Shown here piece by piece: positions 1 through 11,359 of a stretch of DNA of 64,000 nt (the stretch's first letter is position 1; every line of letters starts with the position of its first letter). Below the pieces are notes generated by a model. That model did no database searches. It was not told where the DNA came from and worked only from the letters and a program-made list of their open reading frames with translations. Position numbers and translations under genes: made by a program. Source of the DNA: Trachythela sp. YZ-2020. Lineage: Eukaryota > Cnidaria > Anthozoa > Malacalcyonacea > Clavulariidae. The stretch is from the NCBI GenBank assembly GCA_016169945.1, contig JADLSH010000395.1, positions 10,320,001-10,384,000 on the forward strand, in the 5' to 3' direction.

Positions 1-589
1 TATTAAATTCTTATACGCTGGCGCGGCTGCCGGCTGGCTCGAATCAATTAGCCAGAAGAAATGAAGAATTGAAAAACTGAAAAATATATTTACATTTTTT
101 ATATGTTGTTTATGCAAATAATAAAATAAATTATGGCATCTTCCGCATCTTCAGGTAGGTTTTGGTTGAGACTTTAATATCAAAGGTTTTTACTTTACTT
201 TTTATAATCTAAGTTGCTTAACTTTGTGTTGGGTCTTTAGCTTAGACGTGACTCGTGAGCTCCAGCATGGCGGCATGCGAGCCTGTGATATATAGGCCTT
301 ATAAACCTTAACTAAGGCGTTTCAGTTTCATTTTTTCACTTAATGTTGTCTTGTTTCATAAAAACTATTTGGTAATTTTCCTGGAATGCTTAATTGGGTA
401 TAAAACAATATAAACAAAGAACACCAAGGGCAATGATTCATTGTGTTTAAAAATGCAAATTTTCCTGTATTTTTGCTCCAAATCAACTCAGACGTTTTCC
501 CGCCAAAACTTATCGTGTCAATGAGAGATCGAACTTATACACGTTCCCTTCCCGCTTTAATCTCTGGGAATACTTTTCACTGTTTTCAG

Positions 590-825
590 GGAGAAGGATG
601 TCCCTTGCAGCCTATTTTGTCATGAAAAAATTGATATGCTCTTCTATAGATTGTACAATTTAACTTGGGACCCTTTTTATATAGTTTGTGTTTCCTGTGA
701 ACAAACGTATAGTGGGAGTCATACTTGTCTCTCATGCCTCAAGCCTTGTCACAATTTTGTGCCATGCAGCATCAATGGGCCAATTGAAGGATATGGAGCA
801 CAAGTGCTATGTTCTAACTGCCAAG
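590..825 (+). CDS. Zinc-binding N-terminal exon of the hAT-like gene
   Basis: One open frame between an acceptor (TTTTCAG ending at 589) and a donor (AAG|GTACAG after 825). It carries paired cysteines and histidines: CVSC, then SHTCLSCLKPCH, then a glycine-rich EGYGAQVLCSNC. This C-x2-C...H-x-C-x2-C...C-x2-C spacing looks like a metal-binding module placed before DNA-transposase cores in animal hAT-like proteins. The module assignment is inference; the residues and splice borders are visible. Confidence 0.5.
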
Positions 826-2335
826 GTACAGTTAATTTAAGGTGTGCCGTATGGCAATAGTTTGGTTGTCTATAAAATACACTTAAATTCACAAGGAACT
901 GAACTACTGAAGAATGAAAACAATTATGTGAAAGATAATGTTGTTTACTTTTTTACATTAATAAATCCTTTCTTGTTGGAACCTAAACCAAATGTCGCAG
1001 ATAACAAATTGCCTGCCAATAAACAGTGTTACAATAATAGTAAACAAGTAAAAAAGCAATGCAATATGCTATCTTTTCTTGATAAAAGCATATCTAATCA
1101 AAAAAGGTCCTTATCACCATAAGAAGTAATTCAACAAAATGTGCACCGTCAAGAGAGCCATGCATCTGCCTAACTTGTTTCATGACAATTCTATACCTGT
1201 AAAATAGAAAAATACTCTGTATCAAATACAACTGAAATAGCATCTATATAATACTAATAGGCAATGGTTCAGAATTTATTGCAACTCGTAAATAAATCAG
1301 TTTACCTTATTTCTAGTGCTGATAAAACAAAGTATCTGTTTACGTTCTACTTATGTCGTAGTGATAAGCAAACAAAAATGCGCCACATAGAGAAAGTTCA
1401 CTGTGCCATTATGGATGCTGAAAAAAGTTACATTCAGTTTGTAGATATAAATGCCCTAGAGGCAAAAGAAGTTCTTAATTGTTATAGAATAGCATGTGAT
1501 ATGAAAACAGTCGAAAAGGGAAATAAATATGATCAGGCAACCGCAAAACAATCTGCTGGTGCAAGAAAATCTGTTAGAGTACACAGATGAACACCAGACA
1601 AATGAAACACTCCAAATATCAGATGATTATTCTCTAGAATCAAAGGTGGATACAGTAATAGAAATGCTAAAGAAGTTGTCCACAAAAATTGAGCAGCCAA
1701 AGTCCCCTACTTATCCTGACTTCTCAGCAATAGTGAAAGAACTGTCCACAGACGAAAACAGTCAATTGGACTGGAGCACAATTGAAAATATCATCGAGCT
1801 GACAGAAAAAGTACCAAGTATCAGATTCTTTGCTGGCCAGTTTGGCCAAGTCTGGCCAGGTGTCAAACTTGCGTTGACTACCTTTGCACTCAAGATGGTG
1901 TTTTGACAAAACGTGACCCATTGTTGGTTGATGATGATGACGGACAAGTGATTGCAACCCATATAAAAAAGTATGTTCTTGTTTTTAAATATATCTCGTT
2001 TTTTAACATTTCATCTAACATCCCATTTTTAACATATCTGTGTTATAGATGTGGTAGTAATATATCTACTGGTTTGTTTCTGGAGGCTGGAAATGTCAAT
2101 AGAATCGTCAAAGGCAAAAATGATTATTGGTATCACCTTAAAAGTAGAACAAAGAACCACCTTAGCTGTGTTGGAGACAACGCAAAGACACATCTGGAAG
2201 CACTAAGGTAGAAATTTGCAATAAGAATGTCTACCTCCTGTTAAATTTACATGTAAACATTCAATGTAGATTAATGGAAATATATACAGTGAGTGTGTTC
2301 AATCATTTCATTAATCTTTATCGATTGTTGTAGGC

Positions 2336-3754
2336 TAAACACATGAAAAACAGATTAGAGAAGAGGCATCAACGTTATGAAGAATCTCATCAGGGTCACG
2401 CTTTGTGTTGTCGAATCTAAATGTGCCGCTACATTTCGAAAAACACAAATCGCGGCACACATTTCCACTGGTTCTGACATGGGAGACATTGGCCATAGTC
2501 GGAAACAATTTAACGAGATCCTGAGTGCAACAGAGATATATTTTGATAAGCAAATCGAGGAATACCTCCTAACTCCCCTTCAGAATACCTTATTGCCACC
2601 TCATTTCTGTGGGCTGGCTGACAAATCTACAGTTCACCGCGTCACCAACCAGGGAGTCGTCATTACCACAATGGTGCAGGGGATTAAAACAGCAATCGCA
2701 GTTCAAGCACCCGCAGTGTACCATGGTGCTGATGAAGACCAGTCTGAAGGTGTAACTGGAGCGTGTGCTCCAGAGCTGGCAGAAACTATGTTCGATACGA
2801 TCAAAAATGCTTATCCCAAACTGGCAGACATGCTGGGAAATTCGTGGTAGGGAAGTGTCCTTGATGGGCAATACCAAGCCAAGGGGTTTGCTAAAAACTT
2901 AATAGCCTTCTCAAGAAGCCAGAGTCTGAATTCGTGGATGTAGTATGGGACCCTCCTCACTGGACAAATCTGGGCATAGAAGATGTGATCGATGGAAAAG
3001 TTGGGGAGTCAAAGGAGTTCATGAAGCGACTGATAAGTATGACTTTCAACATTATATTTCTAAATACCTAAAAGTATTCTTTTCTTTGTTCGATTGTAAT
3101 GCATCTGAAGGTTTCTATACTGTATTTTAAACAAGCATACATATGATTATACCATGGCCATGCAAATAACTTTTGACATTAATCGTTATGCAGGTCGAAG
3201 CTCAGCTATCCACAAGTTGTTTCAAAGGGGAAAACAACTTGCTGCAGCAAGGAGGAAAGCGGACGAAATGCGAAGTCCTCTTCATCTAACAAGTCGGACC
3301 CTGTGCAACTCGGTTTTCTACTTCTCAAGTTCATGAGTTTAGGAAATTACTTTCATCAATCCACATCTATATGGTGACATACACCGAGTTACACCAGGAG
3401 GACGATGAGTTTGAGGTCAAAAAGTATGAAATATGCGGTAAAGATTTCATCGCTGACCTATGTGGTTGCGTCGATGTTATGACTCCAGTCATAACCTATC
3501 TAGTTGATTTACAAGGCGTTCAAGTTCCTGTCTGGAAAGCGGCAGTGTGGTTCCCAAACGTAAATGTTGATTTGAAGAACCTTGGCAAACTATCGATCGG
3601 TAATCCCCAGGAGACCTGCGTTAATCTGAAGTCTAACATTGACGACATTAAGAAATTCAAATTTCACGGCCAAGAATTAGTTAAAGGCTGGTTAATCGTT
3701 GGAACAGAAGTGCACCATGTCGCCGGCGAGGAAAGGTCTGAAGTTCTGATGTAG
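2336..3754 (+). pseudogene. RNase-H-like core of the hAT-like transposase
   Basis: Starts at an acceptor (TTGTTGTAG). It contains IGHSRKQFNEIL, then HFCGLADKSTVHRVTNQGVV with a candidate first catalytic Asp, then VLDGQYQAKGF and VVWDPPHWTNLGI with a candidate second Asp. After the 3045/3194 intron comes a helical stretch (SAIHKLFQRGKQLAAARRKA) and then YMVTYTELHQEDDEFEV. A TAG at 2848-2850 sits inside the conserved frame; further shifts lie near 2900 and 3300. Enough remains to recognise the family but not to encode an intact enzyme. Confidence 0.5.
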
Positions 3755-4431
3755 AGAATGCGACAACTGCACAACGTTCAAGAAGATCTGCGGCAGTTAG
3801 CCAGAGATTTATCTTCCTCTTTGCAAAGTCGCCATGCCATGGCAGATGCTTGTCAAGCCTGCAACATGTCCTTATCTGTATAGACATTGACACACTTATC
3901 AATCTCCTAGTTGGCAAGCGCAATTCCTGTGGTTACCCGTCCCTGACACGTGAAGATGACTTTGTCAAACATGGCAAAAAAGAACTCAAAAAATTTTACA
4001 CTTATGTTTGCTCCTTAACTCATGTAAAAGAGCTGGCCGAAAATCACTTTACAGAGTTAAAACTAAGAAGTGTATATAGTGATGAGGTGTTAACCAAGCT
4101 GAAGAACACCTTAAAGATTATACTGTAGACACCACAACATGTGCAAGTTCCTTTCCAGATGGTTAACATTCTTGACAGTGGGAAATAAAGGGCAGGTAAT
4201 TTATTTGACCTGCAGCTTGACAAATTCTCATTTGACCGGGACATATGATACAAAACAAAGCAAATAGACCAGACTAGTCTTTTGTGTTTGTTTGATTAAA
4301 AACATACCATTACTGACTTGATAGTATTAATAGTACATCTTGCAGTGAATTGCTGCCTTAAATTTTTGTGCACATACAGTAATTGATGTGGCCTTTACCA
4401 AAATTTAACCTTCCTTTCCTATTTCATAAAA

Positions 4432-5232
4432 GGTACTGGAAAAAGTCTTGAATGCGAGGTAAGACACCTAATAAAGCTTATGGACTTCCAGCGCATCCAG
4501 TCATCCTATTTTGAGAAAACCTATTACCTTCAGAACCTTTACAATGCAACATTTTTGATGGATGACAAAAAGCTAAAGACGTTCGTGGTTAATGAAGGTG
4601 AAGTCTACAGGTGCACTCACTGGGGGGTGCATGTAAAGATTTGTATTATATCTTTGTTTTATTAATTGAATAACAACATGTATATTCAATACAATTTTAA
4701 GAGTTTTTGTCTTTATAGATCTTTGTATGTGGATGAATTGGTGTTTGATCAGGTTGGTGTTGAAATGAGCATAGCAACAGACATCGCGTTAGCACTCAAA
4801 AACACTGAGTCAATTGTTGAGTCCTTGTATTTGGTAATGAAATCTCAGTCCATGGAAGGTGGCCAGGATAACAGTACATTGGCCTTATGGTATAACTTTA
4901 GTTGCTATTCTTTTGTATTTTCTCTATTTAACATTTCCACAAATGTTAAAGTACTTGGCATGCAGTTCCGAAGGAGTTCGAAACTGGAACATTAATCATT
5001 GTTTACTTCATTCAGAACCAAGATCGACTGGCTGATGCCCACAGTAATTCAAGCAGATCGGATTGTAGCCGGAGTTGCAGACCTCTACATCCAAGGTGAT
5101 TCGAGCCACAAGCTTCCAAGGCACCGCTGGCCTATAATGAGTGCCAAGGCAACCTATGGTCACAGAAAGGATTTTGGAAAAGTCATATCAAGGAAGAAAA
5201 CCAAAGCAGTCCGATTACCGTTTCTCTTGTGA
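4432..5232 (+). pseudogene. C-terminal exons of the hAT-like gene
   Basis: Short open stretches separated by apparent introns. The first, at 4432-4637, includes LMDFQRIQSSYFEKTYYLQN. The second, at 4720-4890, includes SLYVDELVFDQVGVEMSIAT and GGQDNSTLA. The third, at 5020-5232, reads TKIDWLMPTVIQADRIVAGV and then ADLYIQGDSS. Lengths and order fit the tail of the same protein. No helpful motif fixes the function, and the final stop at about 5230 lies in a low-complexity basic tail. Confidence 0.35.
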
Positions 5233-5561
5233 AAAGAAGGAATATTATATTTAGTACTACACAGTGGCAGGAAGATATGAACTCTGTTTTCGTTGAACGT
5301 GCAGCGAATGAGCAAACTTATTTTTAAACTTTGCATTATGCAGGGCAAAGTATCAAGAACATAGAATGTTATTTTTTGTTCCTGATTATTTTTAAGAATT
5401 TTTATGAAAATATTCATTTTTTGTTTTTTATATGTAAATTAAAACTAAAACTAATATATATTCACAAAAATAAAGTATATAGTATGTTTCCTCCAAATTT
5501 TATAAGACAATAAATAAGACTGGTATTCTGTGGTACATACACCTGTAGGTAATATTTTAGT

Positions 5562-5590
5562 AACCTCGTACCCAGGCTGGGTACGAGGTT
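5562..5590. repeat. Perfect 14-bp inverted repeat (hairpin)
   Basis: AACCTCGTACCCAG at 5562-5575 is followed after one G by its exact reverse complement at 5577-5590. It lies about 330 bp beyond the last exon of the hAT-like gene. It may be two MITE ends fused head to head, or a terminator-like hairpin. No second copy was found in the window. Confidence 0.7.
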
Positions 5591-5599
5591 GACCTTTCA

Positions 5600-6590
5600 G
5601 TGGCATACATTATATTGAGTTGTTGTACAGTTGTACTATGATACTTTTATTTGAATAATAAAGTAACCCACTTTGTGTCTTCACTATTAACCACAAACTG
5701 TACATACAAATACCACTACATTAAATAACTGTGCCTGCAAAGAAATAATTAATAAATATGCATACCCCCCTGAAATGAATGTAATTTATACAGTATGCGA
5801 AAAATACAAATCAAATAATCAACAAATGAACATGAAAATTATAAGTGCTTCCCAACAAATATTCTAAACCTTTAAAACTTCAACAAAGTCTTTGATACAT
5901 GTTTAAATTGTCGAAAAAAGCTGATATAAATTAAATAACATTCTTTAAAGAATTAAAATCTAATTTAAATAATAAAAAATATAATATAAATTTCCCACTC
6001 AATGCAATCTGCCATTTTGAATTACAAAATCCTCTCTACATGCCTACCTTGAAGACAAAATCACTGCGCCAGCAATAAGCACAAAACGGCTCAACCATGT
6101 ACAGTTTTGGCAGGCATCTCACCGTCTTTCTACTGACCAAAGTGACCTGGTGGTAACCCATGAGATGCCCACTGAGGAAGCTAGTAAAGTTGAAGTTAGA
6201 AGGCCAAATGTTAGAATAAAAGAGCATATCCCTTCAAGAAATATTTCTAACAAGCACTTCACTTCATTGAAACAAGTACTTACGTAAAATGCCAATTGTT
6301 ATCAATAATGCATGAAAATGCACACTGGGGGATAGAAAACTTTAAGTTAGACATTGCTGAATGCAAAGAACGGTCGAGGGAAGCGTTTTTTCTTTTCATT
6401 CATGATTAACAGCCTTTCTCCTAAACATAGATATTTACATTTTCTTGGTCGAAGTTCTATATGCCACCAGATGCTTAAAGATCTACTATTTCATGCTAAA
6501 CGTTTTGCTTTTCCTCTTTAAATTCCAAACATGTTTTAAAAATTTAGTTTTGTTTAATAACACCATATCTATAATCTATTATGTATAGCA
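5600..6590. other. AT-rich stretch without recognisable genes
   Basis: I see no conserved coding signal, long repeat or RNA gene here. Open frames are short and composition-driven. Confidence 0.5.
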
Positions 6591-6694
6591 TGTCTGGATG
6601 CGCATGTGTCTGAGTATTGTACCACATGCGCTTGGTGAGGGCAAGAGTATGGTGTATAAATACGAAGTCACTCGCATCTAGACTGCGTTACAAG

Positions 6695-6738
6695 CTGCAC
6701 TGACGAGCCGTTGAAAGGCGAAACATGCATGTCTGCAG
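6695..6738 (+). ncRNA. Hammerhead ribozyme, copy 1 (type I)
   Basis: Stem I is CTGCA (6695-6699) with TGCAG (6734-6738). The core CTGACGA lies at 6700-6706. Stem II is GCC/GGC (6707-6709 with 6717-6719) with a 7-nt loop. GAA lies at 6720-6722. Stem III is ACAT/ATGT (6723-6726 with 6729-6732) with a 2-nt loop, and C6733 is the predicted cleavage-site nucleotide. All conserved core bases are present. Very short stem III is typical of hammerheads in PLEs and retrozymes. Confidence 0.88.
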
Positions 6739-6976
6739 ATTTGACTATATATGCTCCTTCACTTGTGTTGTTGAGCACTCTGTGAGGTTAATTTGTGTCT
6801 AATAAGCTATAATGCAAAAGCTCACTTACCTTGTGGTTGTTTGAGCATTCTGGCCCCAAGACACTTCACACATGTCTGGATGTGCACATGTCTGAGTATT
6901 GTACCACATGCGCTTGGTGAGGGCAAGAGTATAGTGTATAAATACGAAGTCACTCGCATCTAGACTGCGTTACAAG

Positions 6977-7020
6977 CTGCACTGACGAGCCGTTGAACGG
7001 TGAAACATGCATGTCTGCAG
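6977..7020 (+). ncRNA. Hammerhead ribozyme, copy 2 (type I)
   Basis: Same fold as copy 1: stem I CTGCA/TGCAG, core CTGACGA (6982-6988), GAA (7002-7004), stem III ACAT/ATGT, cleavage nucleotide C7015. Stem II is extended: C-G, C-G, G-C and T-A pairs closed by a G.T wobble around a TGA loop. The difference from copy 1 sits in stem II while the core is unchanged, as expected for a functional RNA. Confidence 0.87.
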
Positions 7021-7359
7021 ATTTGACTGTATATATGTATATATATATATATGTTCTAATTGGTATACGCTCAATCAATTATCTCAACTGCGTTTTGTAT
7101 TTTTGTGTAAAACATTACTTATTGAGCAAAAGCAGGGGTTACTGTTAAAGTTTCAACACCATTCTAAACTGCTGTGCTCAAGCAATTCAATAGATGGTGG
7201 TAATGGTACAGGTGGTGTAGGTGGTAATGGTACAGGTGGTGTAGGTGACAGTGACCCTACTGAAGGAAAATATCATATATCACAAGAGGGCTAAAAGAAC
7301 CAAATATAAAGTCAACTGGGGGGCTTAGACTAGATGTTATCAGAGAGCATTAGAAAATA

Positions 7360-7800
7360 TTGGGAAGAAACAAAGACACTTCTCTATTGAGTTGGCGAAA
7401 AGCAGTTAATCAAGCAGCGTTTGATCTTGCACAACAGTCACCAGATCGTATGTATGATCGAGGACACCTGAAGATAGATGCTGAGGAGGAAGCAAGAAAA
7501 ACATCTGTTTTTAATAATTCACATGGCAGTAGGCCAAATTCGATCAGGAAGAGAAACCTGCAGAGGGCAAACTTTCTAATAAGTCTAGGCACAACGAAAT
7601 AAGCATTTGCTCCATTGAACTTCACACACTTACAGAACTGGCTCGAGAAACACAGATTCGACTTTCCTGTTCTCTGGCCTTTAAAGATTTTGAGAAATGT
7701 TCCCAATTACAAAAGGAATACAGGCATCTGCAGGCTGAACGAAAAGAAGCCCGGAACGAAGCTTGCAGGGTTACAAAAGAAAGAAGCTAGACACCTAATC
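7360..7800 (+). pseudogene. Unclassified repetitive-family gene with coiled coil
   Basis: A first stretch (7360-7602) includes SWRKAVNQAAFDLAQQSP, YDRGHLKIDAEEEARKTSVF and GSRPNS. A second, shifted frame (about 7597-7790) includes HNEISICSIELHTLTELARE and SQLQKEYRHLQAERKEARNE, a charged coiled-coil-like helix. The sequence reminds me of a multi-copy uncharacterised family in marine invertebrate genomes, but I cannot give it a function. The coding parts are out of frame with each other, by lesion or by an unseen intron. Similar coiled-coil coding appears on the opposite strand at 8.85-9.23 kb. Confidence 0.35.
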
Positions 7801-7831
7801 ATCATGAAAACAATTCTTTAAAAAAAAACAC

Positions 7832-7902
7832 GCTCCTGACGGGATTTGAACCCGGATGTTTGGGCTGCGAAACCTCAAACCTAACCACTACACTACCACA
7901 GC
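7832..7902 (-). tRNA. tRNA-like sequence (degenerate tRNA or SINE head)
   Basis: Read on the minus strand it has an A-box-like TAGTGTAGTGG and a canonical B box GGTTCAAATCC within a T-arm (CGGG-loop-CCCG), followed by a run of Ts that could terminate Pol III. The acceptor stem and D stem pair poorly and no convincing 5-bp anticodon stem forms, so it is probably a tRNA pseudogene or SINE promoter rather than a working tRNA. Confidence 0.4.
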
Positions 7903-7924
7903 AGGCTCAACCAGAATACAAATA

Positions 7925-8040
7925 AAAATGTATCTAACGGAATTGACTGCCGGTCATTTAGTATTTTCTACTACCCGACCGGCTGCCGGGTTCTACCCGA
8001 CCGGGTGCCAGTTCAGTTTTTCACTGTAAACTAGGTTTTT
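7925..8040. repeat. Short degenerate repeats of a CCGGGT-containing motif
   Basis: Variants of ACTACCCGACCGGCTGCC and TACCCGACCGGGTGCC follow one another, next to the tRNA-like sequence. This may be the body of a SINE. Not matched to a known family. Confidence 0.3.
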
Positions 8041-8853
8041 TTTGGAGTCCAATCTGTTGTCATGTCTTTGCAAAAGCGATTATACTCTGAGGTCTTAACA
8101 GGTAATTTATATCTATTTGAATTTGTTGAATGTATTGAGCCATAGCTCATAAGAGCCAAAAATTATCAATCCTTCACAATATGACTTCACTATTTTATTG
8201 TTTGTTTTGAGCAAGCTCCAGTGGAACTTCTTCGTCAGACTCTGCAGATGTAACATCTGACTTCAAAAGGAGGTGAACAGAACAAACGAACCTAGCACCA
8301 TACTCTTTCCCAGGCTTCTCGCTCCAATGCCTAAAAGTACCCCCTTTTTATTTTTTTTTTGAGATGCCACCAAGAGGAAAATATTCAGTTGAGAAGTTCT
8401 AAGTTTCAGTTGAATAGCTTGAGTACTTTCGGAAATAATGACTGCACCCCCCCCCCCTAGTGCAACCTGACCCACATATGCCCGATGAGAAAAAGTCTAA
8501 GCCGAAAGCAACAGGAAGGTTTTTGGGCTGTGCTGGATATGGCGCAACTTTGGCGAAAATGCGTGCAACCTCTCATGAATTACCAGGTAGACAGAAGCTC
8601 GCCCTGGTCAATTCCCCTTCACCTACAAGGAAGAGTGTAGTAGCCGACATGATAGGTAAATTATCACAGAAAAATTATTTATTTTCCATGCATTAGTCAT
8701 TACTGGGAGTATTGGAGAAACCTGCTTCACTTGAATACAAACTTTCTTCAACTCATTGTCTAAGGCTTTGAAGCATTGTTTGAATGTGTTTCGTAATCCA
8801 AAATTATTTCTCTCTCTCCCTCTATGCACGCACACACACACATATATATATTA

Positions 8854-9230
8854 TTATGTATTTCTCACAAAAATTAGCCGCAGGCATTGGTTTACTAGTT
8901 TTCTTTCAAACTGGTCTCTGCCTCTGTCCTCCAGGGAATAGTTAAAGACGTTTTCTAACATACTGTTCGACTGGTTTAACTGTTGTTCCAACTTTCGTTT
9001 TTGTCCCATCGTTGTGCGAAGTTGTTCGGACAATTTAACATTACTTTCTTTTTCTGCCTTAAGTTCTTTCTCTAAAACTTCTATTTTAAATTGCATTGTT
9101 TTGCCACCTCGATATCTGTCTGTCCGGCATCTTTATCCCCTCTGTTTATTTTGTGCAGGCCTCCTAAAAGCTGCAGCTCTACTGTTTCCAGCATTTCGAT
9201 GTCACGTTTGATGTCGTGCATTTTTATTAA
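8854..9230 (-). CDS. Small coiled-coil coding fragments
   Basis: The minus strand at 8854-9096 encodes a strongly heptad-like helix (IEVLEKELKAEKESNVKL, then SEQLRTTMGQKRKLEQQLNQ). Just upstream at about 9100-9225 another frame reads MHDIKRDIEMLETVELQLLG. No domain is recognised. The charge pattern recalls the fragment at 7.6-7.8 kb, so both may come from one mobile gene family. Without homologues I cannot tell an exon of a host gene from a relic. Confidence 0.3.
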
Positions 9231-9831
9231 TTTAAGTGCATGTATCTTGCAAGGTATATAAGGATCAGCGACAGTGTGATATCTTCTAATATTCGTGGAA
9301 ACTACCCGGGCTCGCTCACCTAAGCGGGTTGCTGCGGAGTGTTATTGTTCTGTTTACGCAAATATATCGTGGTAAATAATATTTTCTAGACAGCTTTTGA
9401 TCTTAAAATGTCTCTGACAACGTTGGTTATAACCGTGAAAGTTGCTCGCGAAAGTTGTTTCACGCTTTTCCTTTATTGTCACTGTCACACTGTCGTATTT
9501 TTACAAAAAATACAATATTAACATTGAAAAAATAACATTGAAAAGTGGAAGTGGGAGGTCAATTTAGTATTGTTTCAATAACGATAGCAGCGTTTATTGC
9601 CAACTTCTTCTAGCCATCAAGCATGCTCCATATCTACATTAAGTCACTCATGGTCGGAGCGGATTTCATTAACTCAGAATTATACAGGTTATTGCATCAT
9701 GATCAATGTAGTAAACTGGATGAATCATTGTATCAATAGGTTTCGTTTTCATGTACACGTGATCCAACAATCCTCCAAGAATATGTGTTGCAGTCGAAAT
9801 TACTTGCGTAAAACCTTTGTTATATAAGTTA

Positions 9832-10406
9832 TCAATGAATCAAATTATTTTCATTCTTAAAAATATCCAAGTTGAAATCGCCACACAGCACTGTAGGTGT
9901 ATTAACCGACATGTTTTCTTCAATTAGCATGAGTAGTTGTGTCTGTGGACAGGTATGTGGTTGATAGATGGCGAAAATTTCATAATGTGATACCAACAAT
10001 TTGGAAATCTGACAAGGATTTATGACGTATATGCTGATATTCGACGTCATAATGTGATACCAACAATTTGGAAATCTGACAAGGATTTAGCCGAAAGTGC
10101 AATTTGTTCATCATTAGGCGTTAAGACTTCTTCAGATAAACAAATAACGCTACTTCCGAGTATAGTAAGATCAAATCGTAAGTCATCAATATGTTTCCTG
10201 AGTGAGCGAATGTTCAAGTGGGATATTTTTAAGTGAGATGTTTCAGGCAATGATGGTTTAGTATTAATGGCAACTTGGAGCTTATTATATGTCCAGGTTT
10301 CAATCGTTGATTCATCGGAACTTATTTCGAGGTAAGTGCATTCAAGTTTATTTTTAAGTGAGATTCGCTTACAACATGATGGTTTAATAGCGCTTGTTCC
10401 AAGCAC
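9832..10406 (-). pseudogene. CR1-like AP endonuclease fragment
   Basis: The minus strand encodes HLKISHLNIRSLRKHIDDLR and VICLSEEVLTPNDEQ, the start of a CR1/L2-type endonuclease, and further on VLCGDFNLDI, the GDFN metal-site motif. About 40 bp (9977-10018 and 10048-10089) are duplicated in direct orientation, which breaks the frame between the two motifs. A free LINE fragment is possible, but its position after Helentron segments supports a Helentron C-terminal endonuclease. Confidence 0.6.
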
Positions 10407-10575
10407 GCTTGCAATTAAGATATATGCGGATTGTTTTCGAAACTTGACCGTTGTTTATTACAATTTCAGGCAGATTTACAATCACATCGTGACTTTTGTC
10501 TTAGTGATTGTAATGTAAATAATTCTCACAGGACTAGACAGAGTGAGTTTAGCTTTTCTTCCAATTTCTGTGTCA

Positions 10576-11265
10576 TCAAATTCGATGAGAATAGCTTGTA
10601 CTACATTTTTGGTACTTCTTATATCGGAGAACTGATGGCCGAGTTCGTATTTTCATAAACTGTCCCTGAACATCAATCAGCTCAGGGAGATATTCTGCTT
10701 CACAATCATCATCCGCGCCTGATACGATTACGTGCGAACTTTGTTTATCATTCCTTTTCTTAGATTCTTGCACACGTTTTGCTGTGACAGGGCACGTATC
10801 ATATAAAGTGGAAAACTGTGCCAAAGAGATTTTAGATAGAGAAAGAGGTCACGCCTAATACTTTCATGTATTGATGAAGAATTCTGACATATTGCTGTTC
10901 CAAGACATATTCTGAGGGAGAATGTCTCTCTTCATATTCACAGTTCTCATCACAACTTTCTCAGGAATTTTACGATGATTGGAAGGATTTACGCATTTTT
11001 TCTGAGACGGTTGCTTTTCAGTGCATTCCTTCAAAGCGTCAATCAAAAATGGCATGGTGCCTGATTCATCTTTAGTGTAATAATCTGTGATATATGTGAT
11101 AATGCCATAGTAATCTAAACATACTTGTATATCCATATTATCCACGAATGCTGCGACTATACAACACTGCTCATTGGTCAAACATTTCTGGTTGCGCAGC
11201 ATTTCCATGCAGTCAGTGATTCCCGGGATAACTTTTTCCATCTCCTTATAATCAACCCACAGCAC
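10576..11265 (-). pseudogene. Helentron Rep-helicase linker segments
   Basis: 11265-10864 contains CLDYYGIITYITDYYTKDES and GTMPFLIDALKE, a block that precedes the helicase in Helentrons. After a stop and frame change, 10824-10576 continues with MAQFSTLYDTCPV and LPELIDVQGQFMKIRTRPSV. Recognition rests on recalled family motifs. The two ORFs are only about 40 bp apart and probably were one reading frame. Confidence 0.5.
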
Positions 11266-11359
11266 TCCTCTTTTTTTTCGTTCACATCAGCGGGTTAAAT
11301 GATCATCAATGGCTAGGTCATCATTAGCAGCTAGGCTATGATCAAGGGCAATGTTATCA

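Larger units (their letters stand above)
133..5232 (+). pseudogene. Multi-exon hAT-transposase-like gene, disrupted
   Basis: A chain of coding pieces on + reads like one transposase-derived protein interrupted by introns and lesions. Visible parts in order: a possible first exon with ATG at 133; a Cys/His zinc-binding module (590-825); a low-similarity segment (1264-1970); a short exon (about 2050-2211); an RNase-H-like core (2336-3754); and C-terminal pieces (3754-4130, 4432-4637, 4720-5232). An intron joins the core at 3045/3194 (acceptor TTATGCAG) and restores the frame. Breaks include an in-frame TAG at 2848-2850 and frameshifts near 1870, 2900 and 3300. The ADKST and WDPPHW-type motifs suggest the hAT superfamily (recognition from family knowledge). 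It could also be a decayed domesticated gene. No terminal inverted repeats were found around it. Confidence 0.55.
6593..7032 (+). repeat. Retrozyme-like tandem repeat, 282-bp unit bounded by hammerheads
   Basis: The sequence starting CATGTCTGGATG at 6593 recurs near 6872, about 280 bp later. Both copies run through a TATA-like GTGTATAAATAC into a hammerhead ribozyme motif. Predicted cleavage sites (after 6733 and after 7015) lie 282 bp apart, so one complete monomer is framed by two ribozymes. Animal retrozymes are described as short tandem non-autonomous elements with type I hammerheads that yield circular RNAs; this copy fits that design. The 3' edge runs into an (AT)n tract at about 7030. 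Confidence 0.75.

Noticed and set aside
7832..7902. Functional tRNA gene
   Set aside because: B box is good but acceptor, D and anticodon stems do not pair convincingly, so I kept it only as tRNA-like.
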